Origin: an uncultured Verrucomicrobiota bacterium
GTDB lineage: Bacteria; Verrucomicrobiota; Verrucomicrobiia; Limisphaerales; UBA9464
Assembly (NCBI GenBank): GCA_903925515.1
Contig: CAIYFP010000024.1
Coordinates: 1-36,592 of the forward strand
DNA: 36,592 nt
Direction: 5' to 3'
Shown: piece after piece, positions 25,399 to 32,430 of the stretch
Numbering within the stretch: the stretch's first letter is position 1
Layout of the letters: every line of letters starts with the position of its first letter
Program-made: the position numbers and the translations under genes
The notes under the pieces: generated by a model
Databases searched by the model: none
What the model was told of the DNA's origin: nothing
Seen by the model: only the letters and a program-made list of their open reading frames with translations

Positions 25399-25857
25399 TC
25401 AGGCCCTGCCCCCCGCCACCACCCGGAAGCGCACCGGCTCCGCCTCGTGCACGTCACGGTTCGGTTGCAAACGTTCCATCTCCTCGGAGACCAGCCCCGC
25501 GACGCGGCGGGCATCGACGCCGGCCTGGACGGCCTCGACCGCCAACTGCCGGGCCGCGCGGCGCAGGTCCTCAACCCGCCCGGCCTCGTCGGTCGGCCTC
25601 GAAGTCCCCGCGTTGGCGACGAACGCCCCCTTTCCATGGCGCATCTCCAGGGTGCCCTCGCGTTCCAGCTCGTTGTACACGCGAACAATGGTCGTGGGAT
25701 TCACCGCGATGGCCGAGGCCAGCTCGCGGATGGAAGGAAGCTGGTCGCCGGGCCGGAGGGTGCCGGAGGCGATGTAGTGGCGCACCTGGTCCATGAGCTG
25801 GCGATACGCCGGAATCCCAGACCGTGAATCCAACTGAAGATGAAGCGTCGCCGTCAT
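25399..25857 (-). CDS. GntR family regulator, YtrA-like
   Basis: This 152-residue repressor-type regulator has an N-terminal winged helix of the GntR family (about 10-78). Markers are IPAYRQLMDQVRHYIASGTL, LPSIRELASAIAVNPTTIVR and YNELEREGTLEMRHGKGAFV. The short helical C-terminus of about 70 residues places it in the YtrA subfamily, whose members control adjacent ABC transporter operons. I use the ATG at 25857 because it leaves the usual N-terminus; a start ten codons upstream would add an unusual extension. The ABC ATPase follows after 3 bp, so autoregulation of the whole operon is likely. Confidence 0.9.
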   Translation of the reverse strand: MTATLHLQLDSRSGIPAYRQLMDQVRHYIASGTLRPGDQLPSIRELASAIAVNPTTIVRVYNELEREGTLEMRHGKGAFVANAGTSRPTDEAGRVEDLRRAARQLAVEAVQAGVDARRVAGLVSEEMERLQPNRDVHEAEPVRFRVVAGGRA

Positions 25858-25867
25858 CCGCGCCCTT

Positions 25868-25911
25868 GTTTGACTGTTGGAGAACACCCAAACAGCGGGG
25901 CGTTGTCAAAC
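25868..25911 (-). promoter_or_regulatory. Candidate promoter/operator upstream of the GntR-ABC operon
   Basis: A GTTTGAC / GTCAAAC inverted pair (25905-25911 and 25868-25874) brackets 30 bp directly upstream of the regulator. On the minus strand the distal half contains TTGACA, a match to a -35 box. The matching -10 (TGTTCT, 17 bp on) is weak. A GntR dimer binding here would block its own promoter. Inferred from position and symmetry only. Confidence 0.4.
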
Positions 25912-25928
25912 CTCGGGACGGCACGGCT

Positions 25929-25995
25929 CCTGGGACCGCGCCCGTCCCCGGGCGCTGCCCATGCCCCAGCGGCGGGGGACGGCCGCGCTCCCAGG
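25929..25995. repeat. Imperfect inverted repeat between operons
   Basis: Arms 25929-25949 and 25975-25995 (21 nt each, about two mismatches) flank a 25-nt loop. The arm CCTGGGA.CGCG.CCGTCCCC resembles intergenic palindromes that are often dispersed in genomes. It lies between the sxtJ-like gene and the GntR gene, and could act as a transcript-end structure for the former. Confidence 0.6.
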
Positions 25996-26001
25996 GCTCC
26001 C

Positions 26002-26409
26002 TCAAAACATCCGTTCCATCGGACCCGGTTGGCGCGACGGGGTCCAGTAGGAGGCGAGGCGCGGGTCGATCGGGTCATGCAGCGGACGTCGGCCCGCCCA
26101 GCGCAGGCACCAGCCCATCGGCCACAGGACCAACACGAAAACGACCGTGAGCAAAACCGCCCCGGTCACCCGCCCGAATTGATGCCCCGTCCAGCGCACG
26201 CCCCGGTACCAGCCGCGGAACCACGCCGGACGCGCCCATGCAACGCCAGCCACCAGCAACGCAAGCGAGCCAGCCACCGCCGCCACCGCCCATGGCCAGC
26301 GTCCGCGCCATGCCCCAAGCACGCAGACCAGCGTCAATGCCGCCACCGACGACATCGTGAGGTTGCGCCAGTCCCGGGCGTTCTCGCTGAATCGAAGTCG
26401 CGCGCTCAT
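26002..26409 (-). CDS. SxtJ-like membrane protein
   Basis: This 135-residue membrane protein has three hydrophobic stretches (MSSVAALTLVCVLGAW, VAAVAGSLALLVAGVAW, VTGAVLLTVVFVLVLWPMGW). The C-terminal tail with PLHDPIDPRLASYW fits the SxtJ family, named after a saxitoxin-cluster gene. SxtJ proteins almost always accompany a NodU/CmcH-type carbamoyltransferase and a DUF5989 peptide, which is the arrangement here. Its biochemical role is unknown. It starts 21 bp after the carbamoyltransferase stop. Confidence 0.8.
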   Translation of the reverse strand: MSARLRFSENARDWRNLTMSSVAALTLVCVLGAWRGRWPWAVAAVAGSLALLVAGVAWARPAWFRGWYRGVRWTGHQFGRVTGAVLLTVVFVLVLWPMGWCLRWAGRRPLHDPIDPRLASYWTPSRQPGPMERMF

Positions 26410-26430
26410 GGGTGGGTTCGGCTCAAGGGT

Positions 26431-28266
26431 TCAGTCGCGCCCGGGCTCGAACACCTGGGGCACCGGCGCGGGCTGGCGCGATCGTTGCAACACCCGGTTG
26501 CCGATCACGAGCCGGTCCATCGCCGTGTTCACGAAGCAGCGGTAGGCGTCCTCCGGCGTGCACACCACGGGCTCGCCGCGGACGTTGAACGACGTGTTCA
26601 CCAGCGCCGGGCAACCCGTGCGCGCATGCCATGCCTCCAGCAACCGGCGGAAGCGCGGGTTGGTTTCCCGGTCCACCGTCTGGATGCGCGCCGACCAATC
26701 CACATGCGTGATCGCCGGCAACGTGGAGCGAACCCGACGCACCCGCTCCGACAAGTCCTCGCCCCCCTCCGCCCCAGGGGCCGCGCCGGAGGCATCGGGC
26801 CGACGCAACGCCTCGCGCACCGGCGCCACAAGCAGCATGTAGGGCGAATCCCCCTCCAGCTCGAACAACGCCGACGCATGCTCCGCCAGCACGGCGGGCG
26901 CGAATGGCCGGAAGGATTCCCGGAACTTCACCCGCAGGTTCATCCGCGCCTGCATCTCCGCCGAGCGCGGGTCCCCGAGGATCGATCGATTGCCCAACGC
27001 CCGCGGCCCGAACTCCATGCGTCCCTGAAACCATCCCACCACCTCGCCCGCCTCCAGCCATGCCGCCGCGCGGTCAAACAACTCCTCGTCCTCCATCCGC
27101 TCATGGACCGCGCCCATTCGGTCGAGGACGGCGGCAACCTCCGCGTCACCGTGCTCCGGGCCGAGGCAGGAGCCGTGCATGGCGTCGAGTCCACCCGGCG
27201 ATGGACGCGGCTGGCGTGCGTGGAGATGCCATGCCGCGAGGGCGGCCCCGAGCGCGCCGCCGGCGTCACCCGCCGCCGGCTGCACCCAGACCTTTTCAAA
27301 CGGGCCCTCGCGCAGGATGCGACCATTGGCCACGCAATTGAGCGCCACGCCGCCCGCGAGCGCGAGGTGACGTTCACCCGTTCGCTCATGCGCCCTTCGC
27401 GCCAGGCGCAGCATGGCTTCCTCGGTCACCACCTGGATGGAACGCGCCATGTCGGCATGACGCGCCAGGATGCGTTCATCCGGTTGCCGTGGAGGGCCGC
27501 CGAGCAACGCGTCGAACCGCTCGTTCGTCAGCCGTTGCCCTCGCAGGAAGTCGAAGTGCTCAAGGTTCAGCCGGAACGACCCGTCGGCGCGCAGGTCGAT
27601 GAGCCGGTCACGAATCACCTTCTCGAACGCCGGCCGGCCGTAGGGGGCCAGCCCCATGAGCTTGTACTCGCCCGAGTTCACCCGAAACCCGCAATGGGCC
27701 GTGAACGCCGAGTACAGCAACCCCAAGGAATGCGGGAACCGGACTTCCTCCAGCGCCTCGAGCCCATCCCCCGAGCCATGCCACAACGTCGTCGTCGCGT
27801 ACTCGCCCACGCCGTCGATGGCCAGCACCGCCGCCGAGTCGAAGGGCGACGGGTAAAACGCCGACGCCGCGTGGGCCTGGTGATGCTCCGTGAACAGGAC
27901 CGGCACGGATTCCGGCAGGCCGCCCAGGTCGGCCCGGATGCCCCCGCGGGCGTCGAGCTTCTCCGAGAGCCAGCCCGGCGCGAACCGCACGAACGTCCCC
28001 AGCCCGCCCGGCACGAGCCCAAGCACCGTCTCGAGGAAGCGCGCGAACTTGGGGATGGGCTTGTCATAGAAAACCACCACGTCGGGCCACTTCCCGCCAA
28101 GCCCTGCTCGTTCCAGGCAAAACCTTGCGGCATGCACCGGGAACGCGTCGTCGTTCTTCCTTCGCGTGAACCGTTCCTCCTGCGCCGCCGCCACGACCTT
28201 GCCATCCACGACGATGGCCGCCGCCGAGTCGTGGTAGTGGGCCGAGATGCCGAGGATGGATTGCAT
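26431..28266 (-). CDS. Carbamoyltransferase, NodU/CmcH/TobZ family
   Basis: This 611-residue enzyme has the two-domain layout of O-carbamoyltransferases, which move carbamoyl from carbamoyl phosphate, via an adenylate, to a hydroxyl of a sugar or secondary metabolite. The N-terminal Kae1-like domain opens with ILGISAHYHDSAAA and carries the metal-binding EHHQAHAASAFY (His128, His129, His132) and AIDGVGEYATT. LAGGVALNCVANGRIL and FGPRALGNRSILGDPR are family signatures. The C-terminal part has VDWSARIQTV and FNVRGEPVVCTPEDA. The natural acceptor is unknown; there is no sugar or polyketide pathway next to it. It is flanked by DUF5989 upstream and SxtJ downstream on the same strand. Confidence 0.93.
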   Translation of the reverse strand: MQSILGISAHYHDSAAAIVVDGKVVAAAQEERFTRRKNDDAFPVHAARFCLERAGLGGKWPDVVVFYDKPIPKFARFLETVLGLVPGGLGTFVRFAPGWLSEKLDARGGIRADLGGLPESVPVLFTEHHQAHAASAFYPSPFDSAAVLAIDGVGEYATTTLWHGSGDGLEALEEVRFPHSLGLLYSAFTAHCGFRVNSGEYKLMGLAPYGRPAFEKVIRDRLIDLRADGSFRLNLEHFDFLRGQRLTNERFDALLGGPPRQPDERILARHADMARSIQVVTEEAMLRLARRAHERTGERHLALAGGVALNCVANGRILREGPFEKVWVQPAAGDAGGALGAALAAWHLHARQPRPSPGGLDAMHGSCLGPEHGDAEVAAVLDRMGAVHERMEDEELFDRAAAWLEAGEVVGWFQGRMEFGPRALGNRSILGDPRSAEMQARMNLRVKFRESFRPFAPAVLAEHASALFELEGDSPYMLLVAPVREALRRPDASGAAPGAEGGEDLSERVRRVRSTLPAITHVDWSARIQTVDRETNPRFRRLLEAWHARTGCPALVNTSFNVRGEPVVCTPEDAYRCFVNTAMDRLVIGNRVLQRSRQPAPVPQVFEPGRD

Positions 28267-28290
28267 GGGGCGGCCGGGCGGGGTGCGCCG

Positions 28291-28443
28291 CTACATGAAC
28301 GGGTACATGAACGGCGCGAGGGCCGAGCTGGAGCTGAAGACGATGATCGCGCCCAGCAACAACAGCACGGCCACGACCGGGAGCAGCCACCACTTCTTCT
28401 CCCGCCGCAGGAAGACCATGAACTCCTTGAACGCCTGCCACAT
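28291..28443 (-). CDS. DUF5989 family small membrane protein (50 aa)
   Basis: This 50-residue peptide is easily missed by length cut-offs. The N-terminus MWQAFKEFMVFLRREKKWW is followed by one membrane helix (LLPVVAVLLLLGAIIVF) and the ending SSSSALAPFMYPFM. This is the DUF5989 pattern (an FLRE/RKKWWLLP motif, then a helix, then a 'S.APF.Y' end). An in-frame ATG two codons upstream (28449) is an alternative start; AGGGGG upstream suits 28443 better. It lies 15 bp after cutC and 24 bp before the carbamoyltransferase gene. DUF5989 recurs with carbamoyltransferase and SxtJ, suggesting these three act together at the membrane. Confidence 0.85.
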   Translation of the reverse strand: MWQAFKEFMVFLRREKKWWLLPVVAVLLLLGAIIVFSSSSALAPFMYPFM

Positions 28444-28458
28444 GGCCATGCCCCCTTC

Positions 28459-29211
28459 TCAAGCCCCGCCCACGAGCGAGCGATACCGCGCCACGCGCCC
28501 GGGATCGACCTCGCTCACGAGGAACTCCGGCGCGCGCAGCTCCTTGCCCATGAACACCCGCGTGTTCCGATGCTCCATCCGGCTCTCCACCGTCCGGCTC
28601 CCGCTCACGTGGACCTCCCGCGCGCCGGTCCGCGCGAGGACCTTCTGGACGTTGTGCTCCCGGATCCCGCCGCCCGGCATCACGATGATCCGGTCAGCCG
28701 CCCGTTCCATGAGCGCCGCGATCGCATCCACGCCCTCCCAGACCGTCGCCTCGCCCCCCGACGTCAGCACCCGGTCCACGCCCAGTCGCACCAGCGCCTC
28801 CAGCGCCTCGCCGAGGTCGCGGGTCATGTCGATGGCCCGATGGAACGTGACGGGCAACGGCCGGGCCAAAGCGACCAACCGCGCCGTGCGTTCCTCGTCC
28901 ACCGTGCCGTCCGGCCGAAGCAACCCGAGCACGATCCCGTTCGCGCCGGCGTCCTTGGCCGCCACGACGTCATGCCGCATCACGTCGAGCTCGTCGTCCG
29001 AATAGCAGAAGTCGCCGCCGCGCGGTCGGATCATCACGTTCAGGGGCAGGTCCACGGCCGCCCGCATGGCCTTGAGCAGCCCAAGGCTCGGGGTGGTGCC
29101 CCCCTCGAACAGGTTCTGGCACACCTCCAAACGGTCCGCCCCACCCGCCCGCGCCGCCCGCGCCGACGCCACGGAATCCACCAGCACCTCAATCAAAACG
29201 CCCGTTGCCAT
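28459..29211 (-). CDS. cutC: CutC family protein
   Basis: This 250-residue protein belongs to the CutC family, a TIM-barrel linked to copper homeostasis in early E. coli work; the copper role is disputed. Motifs along the barrel are LIEVLVDSVASARAARAGGADRLEV split by normal residues, FEGGTTPSLGL, NVMIRPRGGDFCYSDDE, TFHRAIDM, RVLTSGGE and IIVMPGGGI, and the closing EVHVSGSR. Length is normal. It is the first gene of the minus-strand set that continues with DUF5989, carbamoyltransferase and SxtJ. A functional link to carbamoylation is not known. Confidence 0.92.
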   Translation of the reverse strand: MATGVLIEVLVDSVASARAARAGGADRLEVCQNLFEGGTTPSLGLLKAMRAAVDLPLNVMIRPRGGDFCYSDDELDVMRHDVVAAKDAGANGIVLGLLRPDGTVDEERTARLVALARPLPVTFHRAIDMTRDLGEALEALVRLGVDRVLTSGGEATVWEGVDAIAALMERAADRIIVMPGGGIREHNVQKVLARTGAREVHVSGSRTVESRMEHRNTRVFMGKELRAPEFLVSEVDPGRVARYRSLVGGA

Positions 29212-29339
29212 GCGCGCAGCCTATCGCGTTGCACGCGCGGATGGAACCCCGCGCATGCCCCCCTTGCTTTCGGGCAGGCATGGAAAAGTCCGGGCCGCTC
29301 TCTGGCCATCGCCCGCCCATGGCCCATCGTGCCCGCCAC

Positions 29340-30857
29340 ATGCAACGCCAATCCAAGCACCGGTTGTGCCCCGCGCTGGGCACCGACATCACACCCAAGG
29401 AATGCGGCGAACGCCGCAACGCGAGCATCGCCTGCACCGCCGATTGCCCGTTCAACCCATTCACGGTGGCCAATCGCAACCGGCTCCACGCCCTCGAGCG
29501 CAGGGTCAACGCGACGTCCATCCCCGTCGGGCTCGACTTGACGGACAGGATCGCTCGCATCCACCTGCACTGGGCGGTGGATCAAGAGGCGAACCCGGGC
29601 GGGCATGCGGCGTTTCTCCTGCAGCAGGCCCTGCACGTGGAGCGCGACGAGGAAGACCAGACCCGCGCGACCCGTTGGATCGACGCGGGGTTGCCCGGGC
29701 TGGAAACCAACGACGAGAGGGTCTTGTTTCGGTCCATCGCGCGGATGCGGATGGCGGTCATGGAGACCCGCCGCGTCATGGACCATGACTGCGTCGAGGT
29801 GGTGGACCTGCTTCGGCCCGAGCAAGGGCCGTTCATCCTGTTGGACCCGGAGCATTGGCGCTCCGCGGTGCGCTACGGCGTGTCCTTGGCTCGGGTGTAC
29901 GAGCTTCCCCACTTCCACCGATGCGCCGGGATGGCGTTTCCCCTGCTGAGTTTCCACGGGCTGGAGCCCGTCTGGGTCGCCCGGGAAGTCGCACGGCACC
30001 TCGGCTGGGAACCCTCGGGGATGACCCTCGGGGACTGGCTCATGGGCAACCAGATGGACTTCCTGCGCTCATGGCTCGAGACGCTGAGGGCATGCGACTT
30101 CGATGCCGCCCAACTCCACCCGCTCCGGCACTGCTGGGCGGTGTACGCGTTGCACGACTCGGCCGACGAATGCATTGCCGCCATCGAGGCACGGCGCTGG
30201 GTCCGCCGCGGGGAGTTCCCGGCGGGCGCGTCCTCGGGCCCGGCCACGTCATTCTTCGACTGGTTCGACCCGTGCCCCGGCAACCCGACCCGAGCCCGCC
30301 TCATTGCCCGCATCTACGTTGCGGAGCACAGGTGGGTGATCCATGCCGCCGCCGAGTCCATCCTCGCGGAGGCACGCCGCCAGTTTGAGCGGACGCTCGG
30401 GGACCGCGTGGAGCTGGCGGCCGAGAACATCGAGGAGATCAAGGGCCTGCCACGGTCGCCCGCCACACCCGACGCCGCCGCGCTCATCGTGCCGTCCGTG
30501 CGAAACTCCGCGGGCGATGGACTACGGCCGCCTGGATACGTGTTCGCCTTCGATCCCGAGGGTCGTTGGGTCGATGGCGACGACTCCCAGGCCATGATGC
30601 GTCGCATGGCGGAGGACCCCAGCGCGTTGCTGGACGGGAAGTCGCCTCGGGAGGCCGCCCGGGATCCCGCCCTCCGCGCGCGCCTCAACCTGCTGCTCAA
30701 GTCCACGATTCGCGGCCTCGACTCCAAACATCTCGCCAAGGGCGCCGTCTGCGACAGCGACTGGCTCCTTCGCGACCTCGGCTTCGAGGATCTCATCCTC
30801 CCCGCCCCGCCGGTCCGGCCGCCCCCGAAGGCCTTCAACCACGACGCCCCCAATTAA
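29340..30857 (+). CDS. Unknown protein with N-terminal Cys cluster
   Basis: This soluble protein of 505 residues belongs to no family I can name. The N-terminus has four Cys (C10, C22, C32, C36; RLCPALGTDITPKECGE and IACTADCPFNPF) that look like a zinc site. Similar 'CPALG...CGE...CP..C.FNP' openings occur in uncharacterised Verrucomicrobia proteins, from memory only. The middle is helical with many Trp/Arg and contains FFDWFDPCPGNPTRARLIARIYV. The C-terminus is charged. Starts at 29280 and 29319 are also in frame; I chose 29340 because it lies just before the Cys motif. It diverges from cutC. It is the last gene of GC-rich character before the mobile elements. Confidence 0.7.
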   Translation: MQRQSKHRLCPALGTDITPKECGERRNASIACTADCPFNPFTVANRNRLHALERRVNATSIPVGLDLTDRIARIHLHWAVDQEANPGGHAAFLLQQALHVERDEEDQTRATRWIDAGLPGLETNDERVLFRSIARMRMAVMETRRVMDHDCVEVVDLLRPEQGPFILLDPEHWRSAVRYGVSLARVYELPHFHRCAGMAFPLLSFHGLEPVWVAREVARHLGWEPSGMTLGDWLMGNQMDFLRSWLETLRACDFDAAQLHPLRHCWAVYALHDSADECIAAIEARRWVRRGEFPAGASSGPATSFFDWFDPCPGNPTRARLIARIYVAEHRWVIHAAAESILAEARRQFERTLGDRVELAAENIEEIKGLPRSPATPDAAALIVPSVRNSAGDGLRPPGYVFAFDPEGRWVDGDDSQAMMRRMAEDPSALLDGKSPREAARDPALRARLNLLLKSTIRGLDSKHLAKGAVCDSDWLLRDLGFEDLILPAPPVRPPPKAFNHDAPN

Positions 30858-30874
30858 CCCCCGCCCAGGCCATG

Positions 30875-31246
30875 GAGGCAAAGGGGTCACATCTAAACTA
30901 TTGACATTTCGGGCGGCACGGATGGTGGGCGTCTCCTGCCGCTCTTGCGGAGAACCTCCCACGCCGCCGTCACCCGGCTGCTGACGCCAGCCCAGCGGCC
31001 CGGGGCACAAGGGCGGGTGCATGGACCGAGTCGCTCGCCGAGGCGTGGATGCCGAGAGCCGACGGCCCGGCGAGCCATCCCCCGCTGGACGAATCGGGGC
31101 AGTTATCCGGGGGCAGCTGGTGGCCCGACGGCGGGTCCGGACAGGAGACGAGTTGTTGCGCCAAGGACCCGGGATCCTGCATGGGCCCGTTTCACCCAGG
31201 GTCACTCGAACAAATGTCAATAGTTTAGATGTGACCCCATTGCCTC
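30875..31246. mobile_element. MITE-like element with 35-nt terminal inverted repeats
   Basis: The ends 30875-30909 and 31212-31246 are inverted repeats with a single mismatch; their inner 27 nt (30883-30909 and 31212-31238) are identical. The arm reads GGGGTCACATCTAAACTATT then GACATTT and is much more AT-rich than its surroundings. The 302-bp interior is GC-rich and has no recognisable gene or transposase motif. This suggests a non-autonomous element moved by a transposase encoded elsewhere. No clear target duplication was seen. It starts 17 bp after the unknown gene and cuts into an IS66 fragment on its right. Confidence 0.72.
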
Positions 31247-31439
31247 ACTCCCGCGTCGCCGAACTCACCCCCACCGCCTGGAAAGCCGCCCGCAAGCCCT
31301 GACATCCCCTCACTCTGCTCTCACCCAGCACCCCCCGCCTAGACGCAGTTCCCCAGACGGATACCCTGCTCACCGCCTCCGACTCCACCAAGGGACGCAT
31401 GTGGAACATCCTGCTCGCGTCGCGCCGGGTGACGCTTAC
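31240..31439 (+). mobile_element. IS66-like right-end fragment with a transposase tail
   Basis: A frame ending TGA at 31302 encodes LPHSRVAELTPTAWKAARKP, like the last residues of IS66 TnpC transposases, which often end in 'LP....LTPAAW..AR'. The fragment ends at 31439 with GGTGACGCTTAC. Its reverse complement GTAAGCGTCACC fits the GTAA-starting IS66 ends and matches the end at 31768. The left part is lost at the MITE. Confidence 0.5.
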
Positions 31440-31716
31440 CGAGTGGCGGGCTCTGGGTCTCCACGAAGCGCAGCGGGGCGACCGGTTCCCTTTGAGGCCG
31501 CCCGACCGGCATCGGCTTACGACCCGGGCGTCCGAGGTGGTCCCGGCCGGCAAAAGTGAAATATTTGACCCCAACCAGGGCCGCAAAAGCGACGGCGTTC
31601 ATGCCGCTGGCGGCGAACTCCGCAAGAATCCGCTCCCTCTGTTCGGTGGGCATGCGCCCGCGCCCGTGGGTGTCGGCCGCGACCGGCCGGTCTCTTCCAT
31701 AGGTGTCATAGCACAA
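31440..31716 (-). pseudogene. Truncated IS66 TnpA (accessory protein)
   Basis: Residues YGRDRPVAADTHGRGRMPTE and RILAEFAASGMNAVAFAALV, then GVKYFTFAG, match the opening of IS66 TnpA proteins, including the helix-turn-helix and the 'KY.TFA.W' end of it. Instead of the W/RR segment, the frame then runs through RDHLGRPGRKPMPVGRP to LRFVETQSPP, and is interrupted by the end of the second IS66 fragment at 31439. The only start in frame is a TTG at 31716. The frame continues to 31339, but that part is foreign to the gene. Not functional. Confidence 0.7.
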
Positions 31717-31768
31717 ACGCTATGACAATTATGACGTGCCGAACAAGGTTGCCCCTGGTAACGCTTAC
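31440..31768 (-). mobile_element. IS66-like left-end fragment carrying a tnpA remnant
   Basis: The outer end at 31768 reads GTAAGCGTTACCAGGGGCAAC on the minus strand and matches 17 of 21 positions of the end at 31439. Inside is the start of a tnpA-type gene, cut where the other IS66 fragment begins. A small hairpin (TCATAGC / GCTATGA, 31706-31725) lies at its 5' end. Confidence 0.55.
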
Positions 31769-31846
31769 CGCTCCCCGACGAAAGCAGACAAAACCTGTCC
31801 AAGGGGATCATCGATACCTCGCATGACCCTCAAACCGCGCAGCCCA

Positions 31847-31875
31847 AAACCCGGTTTCAGCACAACACCGGGTTT
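31847..31875 (-). terminator. Hairpin downstream of the radical SAM operon
   Basis: AAACCCGGT (31847-31855) and ACCGGGTTT (31867-31875) form a perfect 9-bp stem with an 11-nt loop. On the minus strand it lies 37 nt after the last stop of the operon and is followed by TTTT including the stem end. It is a likely factor-independent terminator, though the T-run is short. Confidence 0.55.
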
Positions 31876-31911
31876 CTCAATAAACCGTTAAAGCAGGCTT
31901 GAATCCACCTG

Positions 31912-32430
31912 TTACTTGGCTTTCCCTGTAGATGGTGAACCATTTCGCCGAAACTCCACCATAGGTTGAGCGCAAATATGAATCTGATGATATCGAACCG
32001 AAGTTCCTGCGCGTGGTGATACTAGAAGCCCACCCGTCTCATCAGCATGCAGGTAGTATTCAAGTGATGCCAAAAGTTTAACCTCTGCCATTTCGCATGC
32101 AATTCTGTGGTGGAAGACGGTTACACCGGCTGCTGAAACAATTGCGTGCCATCCAAGCCGTGGTTGCCGCACTGCGCGATGTGCAGAATACGCAATGTCA
32201 GAATCGCTGGGATGAAAAGCAAGGCGCTTATCAATCAGCGTGCAATCATCTGGGTGGACATGTGCGATACAGTTCTCCTGCACGAGAATAAGTCGCTTAC
32301 CACCTCGGATAATTGCAAGTTGGTTGTAGTCATTAACAACGACCGCTAACTCTCCACCAAACCTACAGGCGTGACTAAATAATTCCCGCGCTAAAATCCT
32401 GCCAGAGTGAGATGAGGAGATCAGACTCAT
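31912..32430 (-). CDS. Small JAMM/RadC-like putative metallopeptidase
   Basis: This 172-residue protein is the last gene of the AT-richer operon. I do not recognise a named family. It contains H-x-H-P (AHVHPDD, His57 and His59) and, 15 residues later, HPSDSDI with S-x-x-D (Ser75, Asp78). That is the JAMM/MPN zinc pattern (E...HxH...SxxD) with a longer gap than the usual 7-10. The residue that would be the catalytic Glu could be in FGGELAVVV (Glu27). A strand resembling the JAB core follows (LGWHAIVSAAGVTVFHH). Such enzymes cleave isopeptide or peptide bonds, so leader removal is one possibility. I use ATG 32430, which overlaps the aldo/keto reductase stop (ATGA); ATG 32445 is also in frame. 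The assignment is tentative. Confidence 0.6.
   Translation of the reverse strand: MSLISSSHSGRILARELFSHACRFGGELAVVVNDYNQLAIIRGGKRLILVQENCIAHVHPDDCTLIDKRLAFHPSDSDIAYSAHRAVRQPRLGWHAIVSAAGVTVFHHRIACEMAEVKLLASLEYYLHADETGGLLVSPRAGTSVRYHQIHICAQPMVEFRRNGSPSTGKAK

Noticed and set aside
25840..29541. Plus-strand frame of over 1,200 codons
   Set aside because: His/Arg/Pro-rich shadow antisense to SxtJ, carbamoyltransferase, DUF5989 and CutC genes, all of which have clear family motifs on the other strand.
30910..31211. Gene inside the MITE-like element
   Set aside because: Frames here are short and lack any transposase or other motif; better explained as non-coding interior.
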